Shown: one piece after another, positions 9,361 to 22,207 of the stretch
Layout: each line of letters begins with the position of its first letter
How positions within the stretch are numbered: the first letter of the stretch is position 1
Origin: Paenibacillus pedocola
GTDB taxonomy: Bacteria > Bacillota > Bacilli > Paenibacillales > Paenibacillaceae
Assembly: GCF_031599675.1 (NCBI RefSeq)
Contig: NZ_CP134223.1
Span: 682,001-746,000 of the forward strand
DNA length: 64,000 nt
Direction of reading: 5' to 3'
The notes under the pieces: generated by a model
The model's input: the letters and a program-made list of their open reading frames with translations, nothing else
Told to the model about the DNA's origin: nothing
Database searches by the model: none
Program-made: the position numbers and the translations under genes

Positions 9361-10170
9361 ATGAAAAAGTTCTATTTTATGTTATTAACGTTGTTTGTCG
9401 TAGTCACTTCCGTTCAGACAAGCCCAGCTTCAGCTGCAACTGCAACTACGGGCTGGTTAAATACAGCGAAACTGGATCAGGGCGTTGTCGAAGTTTCCTA
9501 TGATGTCCCCGCAGACAAGCGTATCAAAGTCATGATCACTAAGGATGGCAACAGCTACACCTACAACTTATATGCTTTTCAATCCACAGAATCCTTTCCA
9601 CTGCAACAGGGGAATGGCACATATAAAGTATCTATTCTTGAGAATACAAGCGGCAACAAATATAAAGTAATTTCTTCCGAAAATGTAGAACTTAACTTGA
9701 GCAATGCCAACGCCGTATACCTGAGTTCCGTACAGAACGTCAAATGGAGCTCCTCCGATAAATCCATCCAGAAAGCTAAACAGCTTACGCAAGGCCTGAC
9801 AACAGATGAAGCTAAAGTAACAGCCATCTATAACTACATTGTTGCAAATGTGAAGTACGACTACAAACTGGCTGCAACTGTAACGCAGGATTATATCCCC
9901 AAGAACGACAACACATTGCTCACCAAAAAAGGGATCTGCTACGATTATGCTTCGCTATTTGCAACCATGCTGCGCAGTGAAGGAATCCCGACTAAATTGG
10001 TAATGGGCAATACCAGTTATGTTTCAACGTACCATGCTTGGAATGAAGTATTGCTTAACGGTAAATGGGTAACAATCGATACAACAGTTGATGCCGGGTT
10101 GACTAAGAACAGTAAAGAAACAGCATTGATCAAAATAGCAAGCAAATATAGCGCTGCAAAATTCTATTAA
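9361..10170 (+). CDS. Secreted transglutaminase-like protein under c-di-GMP riboswitch control
   Basis: 269 residues with a signal peptide (MKKFYFMLLTLFVV, Ala-rich cleavage region around residue 28). An N-terminal beta-rich domain (~30-135) is followed by a transglutaminase/protease-like core. The triad is visible as Cys193 (KGICYDYAS), His225 (YHAWNEV) and Asp240 (TIDTT). The family includes cysteine proteases and cross-linking enzymes; which activity applies here is not clear. ATG 9361 is the start. An upstream in-frame TTG at 9238 would translate the riboswitch and remove the signal peptide from the N-terminus. A perfect terminator follows. The riboswitches suggest a role tied to motility-to-sessility switching or the cell envelope. 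Confidence 0.9.
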   Translation: MKKFYFMLLTLFVVVTSVQTSPASAATATTGWLNTAKLDQGVVEVSYDVPADKRIKVMITKDGNSYTYNLYAFQSTESFPLQQGNGTYKVSILENTSGNKYKVISSENVELNLSNANAVYLSSVQNVKWSSSDKSIQKAKQLTQGLTTDEAKVTAIYNYIVANVKYDYKLAATVTQDYIPKNDNTLLTKKGICYDYASLFATMLRSEGIPTKLVMGNTSYVSTYHAWNEVLLNGKWVTIDTTVDAGLTKNSKETALIKIASKYSAAKFY

Positions 10171-10202
10171 TAATTCATTATATAAACCCCAGACAATACG
10201 TG

Positions 10203-10240
10203 AGATAACCTGCTTAAGGATTAAGCAGGTTATCTTTTTT
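10203..10240 (+). terminator. Intrinsic terminator of the transglutaminase gene
   Basis: Perfect 15-bp stem (AGATAACCTGCTTAA with its complement), GGA loop and a T run. Confidence 0.95.
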
Positions 10241-10348
10241 AGTTAAGGGGGTTGCTTTTCAATAGGTATCTGCGGTATTATAGGTAAGCGTTGTTAGAGC
10301 GCACGAAAGTTTGACTGAAATGACCGAATAAGAAATTTCAGAAAAAGC

Positions 10349-10377
10349 TTGCGTTTCTAAATCAAACGTGATATATT
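10349..10377 (+). promoter_or_regulatory. Candidate rrn promoter
   Basis: TTGCGT and TATATT separated by 17 bases, about 165 bases before the mature 16S start. The leader between carries TTGATCTTTGAAAACTGAAC, a boxA/processing-like sequence that recurs in the 16S-23S spacer (12210-12230). Apart from this promoter and leader I see nothing in 10241-10540. Confidence 0.5.
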
Positions 10378-10540
10378 ATAAGAGTTGCTGGTGGCGAGCT
10401 AATCGACACTGACAACGAGCTTGATCTTTGAAAACTGAACAACGAGTGAGTATCGGAAATCACTTCGGTGAGATCCGAAATTAGAGAATGCAAATTCTCG
10501 TCAGATGTTTCAAAATGAGCAATCGCTCTTTCTAAATACC

Positions 10541-15257
<4,717 letters not shown>

Positions 15258-15336
15258 ATTTCGAAGAATGCAGATTCGTTTCGGATTCAGTTTTCAGGAA
15301 TTAAGGTTCCTGAAGCATTTACGCTGTAAATGCCCG

Positions 15337-15453
15337 TTTGGTGGCGATAGCGGAAGGGTTCCACGCGTACCCATCCCGAACACGACCGTTAAGCCTTCCA
15401 GCGCCGATGGTACTTGGACCGAAGGGTCCTGGGAGAGTAGGACGCCGCCAAGC
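15337..15453 (+). rRNA. rrf: 5S ribosomal RNA
   Basis: About 117 bases from TTTGGTGGCGATAGCGGAAG to GACGCCGCCAAGC; the two ends pair to form helix I. The internal CCCATCCCGAACACG is the conserved 5S loop sequence. There is no tRNA between 23S and 5S. Confidence 0.97.
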
Positions 15454-15461
15454 ACATGAAG

Positions 15462-15493
15462 CCATTGTTGAGTTATCGACAATGGTTTTTTTT
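15462..15493 (+). terminator. Intrinsic terminator of the rrn operon
   Basis: CCATTGTTGA pairs with TCGACAATGG (one G-T), followed by eight T. Confidence 0.92.
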
Positions 15494-15595
15494 GTGTCTT
15501 TTAGTAATGGGGATAAGTGTCATGGGGATGATGAAGCATTGTTATAAAGTGTGTGTATAACCAGTAAAAATAGCGGAAAAGAAAACTTATGCACA

Positions 15596-15676
15596 TGTGG
15601 ATAGATTCTTAAAGTGCCTATAAATTTAAAAGTACTCCCCAATTTGTGTGGATAGAGATATAGATTGTGTGGATAC
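15596..15676 (+). promoter_or_regulatory. Cluster of three DnaA-box-like sequences
   Basis: TGTGGATAG (15596), TGTGGATAG (15647) and TGTGGATAC (15668) each match eight of nine positions of the reverse DnaA box TGTGGATAA, all in the same orientation. They sit between the rrn terminator and the thioesterase start. DnaA binding is inferred. Confidence 0.4.
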
Positions 15677-15719
15677 TTCACTGGATAATGTGAATGAATA
15701 CGTAGAGGAGCGTAAAGTT

Positions 15720-16466
15720 ATGGACAAGCAGAGTAATCTTTTGTGGACAGAGGATTTTACGGTACATGCTAGTGACACTGACTTTCAGTCCAGAGGCAAG
15801 CTTTCCTTTCTTCTGGATATTATGCAGCGTGCTGCGGATTCAGCTGTAGGCAGTCTGGGGTTAAGTATAGATAAAATGCTTGAGGCAAGAATGGGCTGGA
15901 TGGTTATTACGCTTATTGTGGATATTCACCGTTTGCCTTACCCAAACGAAATTCTTAAAGTACATACATGGAGCAAGGGGAACAAGGGAGCACTCTGGCA
16001 GCGTGATTATAGGATTTTTGACGAGAATAGCGTAGAAATTGCGGCGGCGCGCTCGATCTGGGCTCTTGTGGACATTGATAAACGAAAGATTCTCCGGCCG
16101 TCTGCCTTGCCGATAGCAGTAGAGCCCTATCTTGAGGATTCTGTAGGGAGTCTGCCGGATAAAGTGAGGATTCCCGCTGATGTTCCTATGGAGGAAGCTT
16201 ATCGTTATCAGGTTAGGTATAGCGGACTCGACAATAATGGACACCTTAACAATGTACGGTATGTAGATTTATGCTGTGATGCCCTCACTTTAGAGGAATG
16301 GGAAGAGTCGAGGCTAACCGGCCTTCAGATAACTTATGCACAGGAAGCGAAGTATGGTGAGGATTTTAGTATTATGCGGTCTTCCCTTACTGAAGAGGGC
16401 ATTTATGTACGGGGCCAAGGCGAGGATCGGGTATTTTTTGAGGCTTGTCTGAGGTTTGGACAATAG
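15720..16466 (+). CDS. Acyl-ACP thioesterase (FatA/FatB-like)
   Basis: 248 residues with two hot-dog-fold halves. It hydrolyses acyl-acyl carrier protein to release free fatty acids. The second half carries SGLDNNGHLNNVRYVDL, matching the NGHxNN active-site region of acyl-ACP thioesterases (PF01643). The first half has ASDTDFQSRGKLSFLLDIMQ, the N-terminal hot-dog helix. ATG 15720 is chosen over an in-frame GTG at 15648 because GAGGAG is 9 bases upstream and the earlier residues are non-conserved and overlap the DnaA-box-like cluster. It appears to be a single-gene unit. Confidence 0.85.
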   Translation: MDKQSNLLWTEDFTVHASDTDFQSRGKLSFLLDIMQRAADSAVGSLGLSIDKMLEARMGWMVITLIVDIHRLPYPNEILKVHTWSKGNKGALWQRDYRIFDENSVEIAAARSIWALVDIDKRKILRPSALPIAVEPYLEDSVGSLPDKVRIPADVPMEEAYRYQVRYSGLDNNGHLNNVRYVDLCCDALTLEEWEESRLTGLQITYAQEAKYGEDFSIMRSSLTEEGIYVRGQGEDRVFFEACLRFGQ

Positions 16467-16607
16467 GTTCTAGAACGGCGCTGCAGCTGCTCGGATTTAA
16501 GGGGCTGCATGAATAAAGCCATATCCAAATAAGTCTGTGTCTGCTGAGCAGATTCGGGCTTGTTTGCCGTTAAGACAGGGTTGGAGTCGATGAAACAGCC
16601 TGATGAT

Positions 16608-16634
16608 TTGCAGGCTTTTGAATAATGGTATAAT
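16608..16634 (+). promoter_or_regulatory. Candidate promoter of topB
   Basis: A perfect TATAAT (16629-16634) lies 28 bases before the start. The best -35 is TTGCAG with a short 15-base spacer, so only the -10 is convincing. Confidence 0.4.
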
Positions 16635-16662
16635 AAATTGTTGATTTGGAAGGGAGAGAATT

Positions 16663-18801
16663 ATGAAAGTATTAGTGCTTGCGGAGAAGCCTTCGGTTGC
16701 GCGCGAGATTGCGCGGGTGATGGGCTGCGGGAATAAACAGAAGAGTTACATTGAAGGTCCTAAATATGTCGTAACCTGGGCGCTGGGGCATCTGGTCGGC
16801 CTGGCTGAGCCGGAGGATTATAATCAAAAATTTGCTGCCTGGGCATTGGAAGACTTACCTATTCTGCCGGAAAAAGCCAAGCTGAAGGTATTGCGGGAGA
16901 CAAGCCAGCAGTACAAGGCAGTACAGCAGCTGATGAAGCGCCAGGATATTGAGGAACTGATCGTCGCCACGGATGCTGCGCGTGAAGGGGAGCTCTTGGC
17001 ACGCTGGATTATGAATATGGCGGGCTGGAAAAAGCCGTTCCGGCGGCTGTGGATCTCTTCGCAGACGGATAAGGCCATTAAGGAAGGGTTCACGTCGCTG
17101 CGCCCCGGGCGGGATTTTGACCGGCTCTATGAATCAGCCCGCTGCCGTGCTGAAGCGGACTGGATGATCGGGCTTAATGTTACCCGGGCACTCACCTGCA
17201 AGTTCGGTGCGCCCCTGTCAGCCGGCCGGGTGCAGACACCGACTCTGGGCATGATTATGGACAGGGAGAATGAAATTACCGGCTTCCGTTCCCAGGAGTA
17301 TGAGCAGCTGACTGCCGATTTCGGAAGCTTTCAGGCAGGCTGGCGTGCCCCGGGCGGGGACGGGCGTATTTTTGAGAAGGAGAAGGCAATTGCGCTTAAA
17401 GACAAGCTCACTGGAAGCACAGGACGGATCACAAAGGTGCAGAAAAGTGAAAAAATCGAGCCGCACCCGCTGGCTTATGATCTTACAGAGCTGCAGCGGG
17501 ATGCTAACCGTAAGTTCGGATTCTCGGCCAAGCAGACCTCGAGTGTGCTGCAGCGGCTGTATGAGCAGCATAAGCTGGTTACTTACCCTCGTACGGATAG
17601 CCGCTATCTGACTTCCGATATGACAGGGACTCTGAAGGAACGTCTGGATAGCGTTGCAGTCGGCCCTTATGCGGCATTAGCACGGCCGCTGCTGCGTAAG
17701 CCGCTGCCGATAACGAAACGGATCGTGGATGACAGCAAGGTAAGCGATCATCATGCGATTATTCCAACCGAACAGACGGTTCTGCTGAATCTGCTCAGTG
17801 CAGAGGAGCGGAAGCTCTATGATCTGATTGTCCGCCGCTTTATCAGCCTATTCTATCCCCCCGCCCGTTATGATGCCGTTGCAGTAACGGTAACCGTTGA
17901 AGGAGAGAGCTTTCATGTCAAAGGCACGACAGTAAAGGATGCCGGCTGGCGTGAGGTTTATGGCGGAGATATGAGCAGTGATGAAGATGAGGAGAATACG
18001 GCAGAGGAGCCGGCAGCCAGCACGGTGAAGCTGCCTGAGCTTCGCGAAGGCGAGACTGTAAAAGTGCAGCGCTGTAATATCCGTCCGGGGCGGACACAGC
18101 CGCCAAAGTGTTATAATGAAGCTTCACTGCTGACTCAGATGGAGAAGCACGGGCTGGGAACCCCGGCCACACGCGCAGATATCATCGAGAAGCTAGTTAG
18201 CTCAGACACGATTGAACGCCAAGGCAATCTGCTGCATCCGACCGGCAAGGGCAAACAGCTGATAGGACTGGTGTCGGCGCAGCTGCGCACACCGGAGCTG
18301 ACCGCGCGCTGGGAAGCCGAACTCGAGAAGATCGCCCGCGGGCAGGGTAAGCCGGAGCCTTTCCTTCAGGGTATCCGCAGTATGGCACAGGAGCTAGTAT
18401 CCGGTGTTAAGAGCAGCGGAGCGGAATACAAACCGCATAACGTCTCCAGCAGCCATTGTCCGGAATGCGGAACAAGGATGTTAGAAAAGAAGACGAAGCG
18501 CGGCAAGCTTCTGGTATGTCCGGCAGACGGCTGCGGTTATACCCGGGCAGGAGAGAAGAAGCTGTCCAACCGGCGCTGTCCGCAATGCCATAAGAAAATG
18601 GAGCTCAAAGAGGGCAAGGCTGGGCTCTACGTACAGTGTTTGGGCTGCGGAATAACCGAAACCATGGATAAGGACCATAAACATATCAATAAGCGTGAGC
18701 AGCAAAAGCTGGTACAGCAGTATAGCAAGCCGGAAAGTGTAGGCTCAAATCTTGGCGATCTGCTCAAAGCCGCTATGGAAGCAAAGGCAAAGGGAGAATA
18801 G
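16663..18801 (+). CDS. topB: DNA topoisomerase III
   Basis: 712 residues. A type IA topoisomerase that passes single strands through transient breaks and resolves recombination or replication intermediates. The N-terminal Toprim domain begins MKVLVLAEKPSVAREIA, with the acidic motif ATDAAREGE. The catalytic tyrosine is Tyr308 in TYPRTDSRYL. The C-terminus has zinc-ribbon-like cysteine pairs (CPECGTRM, CPADGCGY, CPQCHKKM, CLGCG), a tail found in Firmicute TopB proteins. The ATG is preceded by AAGGGAGAG. It stands alone between the thioesterase and the MFS gene. Confidence 0.96.
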   Translation: MKVLVLAEKPSVAREIARVMGCGNKQKSYIEGPKYVVTWALGHLVGLAEPEDYNQKFAAWALEDLPILPEKAKLKVLRETSQQYKAVQQLMKRQDIEELIVATDAAREGELLARWIMNMAGWKKPFRRLWISSQTDKAIKEGFTSLRPGRDFDRLYESARCRAEADWMIGLNVTRALTCKFGAPLSAGRVQTPTLGMIMDRENEITGFRSQEYEQLTADFGSFQAGWRAPGGDGRIFEKEKAIALKDKLTGSTGRITKVQKSEKIEPHPLAYDLTELQRDANRKFGFSAKQTSSVLQRLYEQHKLVTYPRTDSRYLTSDMTGTLKERLDSVAVGPYAALARPLLRKPLPITKRIVDDSKVSDHHAIIPTEQTVLLNLLSAEERKLYDLIVRRFISLFYPPARYDAVAVTVTVEGESFHVKGTTVKDAGWREVYGGDMSSDEDEENTAEEPAASTVKLPELREGETVKVQRCNIRPGRTQPPKCYNEASLLTQMEKHGLGTPATRADIIEKLVSSDTIERQGNLLHPTGKGKQLIGLVSAQLRTPELTARWEAELEKIARGQGKPEPFLQGIRSMAQELVSGVKSSGAEYKPHNVSSSHCPECGTRMLEKKTKRGKLLVCPADGCGYTRAGEKKLSNRRCPQCHKKMELKEGKAGLYVQCLGCGITETMDKDHKHINKREQQKLVQQYSKPESVGSNLGDLLKAAMEAKAKGE

Positions 18802-18899
18802 TCCGAGCTGGTTTACTGTGGAATTTTATTCCTTAATAAGGGAATTAAATTCAGATAAAGATCGAACGGCCTTGTACAGGTTGTTTGTGAGAGGTGCGT

Positions 18900-18934
18900 G
18901 AACAAGACTGCGGAGATGATCTGCAGTCTTGTTC
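18900..18934. other. Perfect inverted repeat downstream of topB
   Basis: GAACAAGACTGC and GCAGTCTTGTTC (12 bp, 11-base loop) without a T run on either side. It could be a transcript-end stabiliser or a weak terminator. The rest of the gap 18802-19096 holds only a second small hairpin (GCTGGGA/TCCCAGC, 19053-19073) just upstream of the MFS ribosome-binding site. Confidence 0.5.
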
Positions 18935-19096
18935 AGGTTGAAGGATTGCGCAGATTAAAAGCGTGAGAGCATACTGTGATTTTTGCTTACGTGAAATGAA
19001 ATAAGTTGCTACTGTTATATGTAAGAGAGATATGGTTTACTGAAAGAATTAGGCTGGGAGGAAAAATCCCAGCAAATGTGAATGGAGTGATTTGGA

Positions 19097-20341
19097 GTGG
19101 TACCTTCAGAAGCAGGTAAGCAGTATGATCAGGAACAAGAAACAGCTGGGCCTTCTAATGGAAAAGGAAGCAGCCGGATTTTCTTTTTAGCTATCGTATT
19201 TATGTTCTGGTTCTCTTCATATATTTATGTTCCGGTACTCTCACCGTATGTGGAGCATCTCGGTGCTTCTTATATCATGGTCGGTGCGGTACTTGGTGTG
19301 TACGGGCTGATGCAGATTCTGTTCCGGCTGCCGATCGGCATCGGGTCGGATTATCTGAACCGGCGGCGGCCGTTCATTTATCTGGGCCTGATTGCTAGCG
19401 GCACGAGTTGTCTGATCTTTATGGCAGGCGCAGATCCGGTATGGGCACTGGTGGCACGCGCTGTGTCAGGGATTGCAGCCTCCGCATGGGTTGTGTACTC
19501 GGTAATGTTTGCTGGGTATTTTCCCAAGGAGGAAGCGGGGAGAGCGATGGGGATGCTGCAGTTCACCACCGTCATTGCCCAATTATCCAGCATGATGATC
19601 AGCGGCTACATGGTTGAGCATTGGGGCTGGAGCACTCCTTTTATAGCCGGAAGTATCGTAGCGGTACTTGCTATGCTGCTTGCGCTGCGTTTACCTGAAC
19701 AGAGACAGGCGAAACGCGAAGGCGGGATCCGGCTCAGAGACCTGGCGGGTGTAATCAAGGAACCGCTGCTGGTCAAAGTCTCGCTATTGTCCGTTCTGGC
19801 GCATTGTGTTCTCTTCATTACCATGTTCGGCTACACGCCGAACCAGGCGCTTGATATAGGTGCGAGTAAGGAAAGCCTCGGCTGGTTAACGTTATCTTTC
19901 ATGGTGCCGCATGCTGCAGCCACACTTTATGGCTCACGGATGTTTGGCAGGCTGCTCGGGGATAGAGGGACTCTGCTGCTGGGTTTTGCCGGGAGCGCGC
20001 TGTTTACCCTGCTGATCACGTCCATGCCGACGCTTGCGGCGCTGTGTGCGACACAGGTGGGGAACGGTTTTATGCAGGGGCTGATTTTTCCATTGCTGCT
20101 GGGCAAGTCGGTAGCAGGAGTAGAGTCGTTTAAAAGGGCTACAGCGATGGGCTTCTATCAGGCAGTCTATGCATTTGGCATGTCAGGAGGCCCTTTTGTG
20201 GCCGGGTGGATGAGTGCTGCCTATGGGCTCAGAGGCGGTTTTTGGCTGGGCGGATTTGCTGCGGCACTGGCTGCGGTATTATCCTGGGTATGGATTCGTG
20301 AGCCCGCAGCAGCTTCCAAAAAGCTTCACAGAGCGGGGTAG
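19097..20341 (+). CDS. MFS transporter
   Basis: 414 residues with about twelve hydrophobic spans and the major-facilitator motif A region after span 2 (GIGSDYLNRRRPF). The N-terminal 30 residues are polar and cytoplasmic. It most resembles drug/proton-antiporter-like or uncharacterised MFS proteins; the substrate cannot be inferred. The GTG start at 19097 is supported by GGAGTGA six bases upstream. There is no clear operon partner; the next gene starts 94 bases downstream. Confidence 0.85.
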   Translation: MVPSEAGKQYDQEQETAGPSNGKGSSRIFFLAIVFMFWFSSYIYVPVLSPYVEHLGASYIMVGAVLGVYGLMQILFRLPIGIGSDYLNRRRPFIYLGLIASGTSCLIFMAGADPVWALVARAVSGIAASAWVVYSVMFAGYFPKEEAGRAMGMLQFTTVIAQLSSMMISGYMVEHWGWSTPFIAGSIVAVLAMLLALRLPEQRQAKREGGIRLRDLAGVIKEPLLVKVSLLSVLAHCVLFITMFGYTPNQALDIGASKESLGWLTLSFMVPHAAATLYGSRMFGRLLGDRGTLLLGFAGSALFTLLITSMPTLAALCATQVGNGFMQGLIFPLLLGKSVAGVESFKRATAMGFYQAVYAFGMSGGPFVAGWMSAAYGLRGGFWLGGFAAALAAVLSWVWIREPAAASKKLHRAG

Positions 20342-20435
20342 ATACTTTGCAGCTAATGTGAGGATTATTGGTTTTTTGAGGCAAAGGGGAATATAATAGG
20401 AAGTAGATAGGATGCAAGAAGGAGGGGCCGGAAAG

Positions 20436-20699
20436 ATGGTCAGGGGCGTGCTGCTGTGGTTTGTGCTAATTAATATCATCGCTTATGTGGTGATGTCCGA
20501 AGACAAGAATAAAGCCCGCGCGCGGCGCGAACGTGTGCCGGAGAAGACGCTGTTTCTGCTGGCGTTTATGGGCGGCGCACTAGGTATATGGATTGCGATG
20601 TACCGCAAACGGCATAAAACAAGGCATACTTCCTTCCGGATCGGAATTCCGCTGCTGCTGCTGCTTAACATTCTGCTGTATGGGTATTTTTTAAGATAG
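20436..20699 (+). CDS. DUF1294 small membrane protein
   Basis: 87 residues with three hydrophobic segments and the DUF1294 pattern (FLLAFMGGALGIWIAMYRKR followed by RHKTRHTSFRIGIP). The function of the family is not known. ATG 20436 is chosen over 20412 because AAGGAGGGG lies between them, eight bases before it. Confidence 0.88.
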   Translation: MVRGVLLWFVLINIIAYVVMSEDKNKARARRERVPEKTLFLLAFMGGALGIWIAMYRKRHKTRHTSFRIGIPLLLLLNILLYGYFLR

Positions 20700-20748
20700 T
20701 GTTTGGGAAATGGCTACTGGTTACACAAAACAGAAAGAGGTGGCGTAT

Positions 20749-21183
20749 ATGTTATTCTCTAAAATTTTGCTCGCCTATGACGGTTCAAAAGCTTCCAATC
20801 AGGCATTGGAGCGGGCGATCGAACTGGCTAAGGTAACTCCCGGTTCCTCCATTTACGTCGTACACGCATTCGAATTCCCGCGGTTTTTCATCGGGGAAGC
20901 TCTCGCGCCTCTGCCGGCTTCAGTGAACAAGGATTATTATGATTTGGCAGTGCAGACCACCGAAGAAGTGAAGGGACGTCTGGAAGAGGAAGGTCTGAAT
21001 GCGACTGTTGAGTTGCTGCAGGGTTCTCCTGCTGAAGTGATTCTGAATTATGCCAAGGAGCAGAATGTGGATGTTATTGTCATCGGCAGCCGCGGACTTG
21101 GGGGAATACGTGAATTTGTCCTGGGCAGCGTAAGCCATAATGTGGTACAAAGCTCCCGGATTCCGGTACTGGTCGTAAAATAA
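20749..21183 (+). CDS. Universal stress protein, UspA family
   Basis: 144 residues. The N-terminal strand ILLAYDGSKAS and the C-terminal nucleotide-binding signature GSRGLGGIREFVLGSVSHNV (G-2X-G-9X-G-S pattern) mark an ATP-binding type UspA-fold protein. These proteins respond to stress; a specific role cannot be assigned. ATG 20749 is preferred over 20710 because AAAGAGGTGG is five bases upstream and the longer version adds a non-conserved leader. A terminator follows. Confidence 0.92.
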   Translation: MLFSKILLAYDGSKASNQALERAIELAKVTPGSSIYVVHAFEFPRFFIGEALAPLPASVNKDYYDLAVQTTEEVKGRLEEEGLNATVELLQGSPAEVILNYAKEQNVDVIVIGSRGLGGIREFVLGSVSHNVVQSSRIPVLVVK

Positions 21184-21195
21184 TAGAGGGTTAGC

Positions 21196-21227
21196 GGGCG
21201 GGACGCTTAGGTGTTCCTCCCTTTTTT
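21196..21227 (+). terminator. Intrinsic terminator of the UspA gene
   Basis: GGGCGGGACGC pairs with GTGTTCCTCCC (one mismatch, two G-T pairs) over a TTAG loop, followed by six T. Confidence 0.8.
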
Positions 21228-21310
21228 CTATAGTTCTACAGGAAGCATAAACGTGGAGAAAGAGGCCATCCGCTGTTCGATTAGTCATTTTCAGGAATTT
21301 GATTGTGCCC

Positions 21311-21354
21311 AAAAGCGAACATTTTGACGGATGGAAATAACAATGTTCGTGTTT
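21311..21354. promoter_or_regulatory. PurR operator (paired PurBoxes)
   Basis: AAAAGCGAACATT (21311-21323) and its inverted partner AATGTTCGTGTTT (21342-21354), 18 bases apart, match the Bacillus PurBox (AWWWCCGAACWWT) apart from one base at the CC. Paired inverted boxes a short distance upstream of -35 are how Bacillus PurR, a PRPP-responsive repressor, controls the pur operon. Binding is inferred from this similarity. Confidence 0.8.
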
Positions 21355-21357
21355 AAG

Positions 21358-21387
21358 TTGACACGAAGTGTAGGGCATTGTTAAACT
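21358..21387 (+). promoter_or_regulatory. Promoter of the purine operon
   Basis: TTGACA (21358-21363) and TAAACT (21382-21387) separated by 18 bases, directly after the PurBoxes and about 15 bases before the riboswitch. Confidence 0.75.
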
Positions 21388-21401
21388 GAACCTATGAAGA
21401 G

Positions 21402-21468
21402 CTCGTATAAAACCGGGAATAGGGCCCGGAAGTTTCTACCCGGTAACCGTAAATTGCCGGACTACGAG
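21402..21468 (+). promoter_or_regulatory. Purine (guanine) riboswitch aptamer
   Basis: Classic three-way junction: P1 strands CTCGTA and TACGAG, conserved TATAA, loop-loop partners in P2 and P3, AAGTTTCTACC and CCGTAAATTGCC. The specificity base in GGACTACGAG is C, which pairs with guanine or hypoxanthine. An adenine type would have U. It controls the downstream terminator. Confidence 0.96.
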
Positions 21469-21590
21469 GAAATAGGATGACTAGAACAGCTCTTAAGCGC
21501 CGCTCCGGTATCCGGGGCGGCGAGCTCTGCGCTTGACTCTATCTCCGCCTCTGGCGGATAGCGGAGCAGTCCTCTCCTGATTCCTGCAGT

Positions 21591-21641
21591 AGTCTGGGTC
21601 CACCCGCAGCAAAATGCGTCTGGAATCCGGGCTTTTTTTTT
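21591..21641 (+). terminator. Riboswitch-controlled terminator before purE
   Basis: AGTCTGGGTCCA pairs with TGGAATCCGGGCT (one bulged A), with an inner CGCA/TGCG stem and nine T. The leader between aptamer and terminator also folds a strong hairpin at 21499-21521 (GCCGCTCCGG with CCGGGGCGGC) whose role is unclear. Confidence 0.88.
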
Positions 21642-21721
21642 CGGATTTATGGAAAACTAGTGTGAAACGGGACAACTTAAAGTAAATGAGTTTCTATATT
21701 GAGCGGAAGGTAGGTTGAAAC

Positions 21722-22207
21722 ATGTCTTTGCAGGTTGGGGTTATCATGGGCAGCAAAACCGATTGGGAAACGATGGAGCATGCCTGTGCCGTGCTGGAAG
21801 AGCTGAAAGTTCCGTATGAGAAAAGAGTCATCTCTGCACATCGTACGCCGGATCTGATGTTCCGCTATGCGGAGGAAGCGGCAGCACGTGGCCTCCGGGT
21901 TATTATTGCCGGAGCGGGCGGTGCAGCACATCTGCCGGGCATGGTCGCGGCAAAGACGATTCTGCCCGTTATCGGTGTGCCGGTGCAGACCAAAGCACTG
22001 AACGGCCTGGATTCGCTGCTATCTATCGTACAGATGCCGGGAGGGATCCCGGTGGCCACGGTGGCGATTGGCCGTGCCGGGGCAACCAATGCAGGGCTGC
22101 TTGCTGCGCAGATCATCGGCGCCTTTGATCCGGAGGTACAAGGCAGGGTGCAGCAGCGTCGTGAGGCAATAGAGCGCGAAGTGCTGGAAAGCAGCGATAG
22201 CTTATGA
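21722..22207 (+). CDS. purE: N5-carboxyaminoimidazole ribonucleotide mutase
   Basis: 161 residues. PurE class I moves the carboxyl group from N5 to C4 of the imidazole ring (N5-CAIR to CAIR) in purine synthesis. The N-terminal [16 protein letters not shown] and SAHRTPD are the active-site motifs, and [12 protein letters not shown] is the nucleotide-binding loop. It is the first gene of the pur operon. Its stop overlaps the purK start by four bases (ATGA), which is consistent with coupled synthesis of two enzymes that act in series. Confidence 0.97.
   Translation: MSLQVGVIMGSKTDWETMEHACAVLEELKVPYEKRVISAHRTPDLMFRYAEEAAARGLRVIIAGAGGAAHLPGMVAAKTILPVIGVPVQTKALNGLDSLLSIVQMPGGIPVATVAIGRAGATNAGLLAAQIIGAFDPEVQGRVQQRREAIEREVLESSDSL

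Noticed and set aside
19053..19073. Riboswitch or attenuator before the MFS gene
   Set aside because: Only a 7-bp hairpin without a T run or any known aptamer motif.
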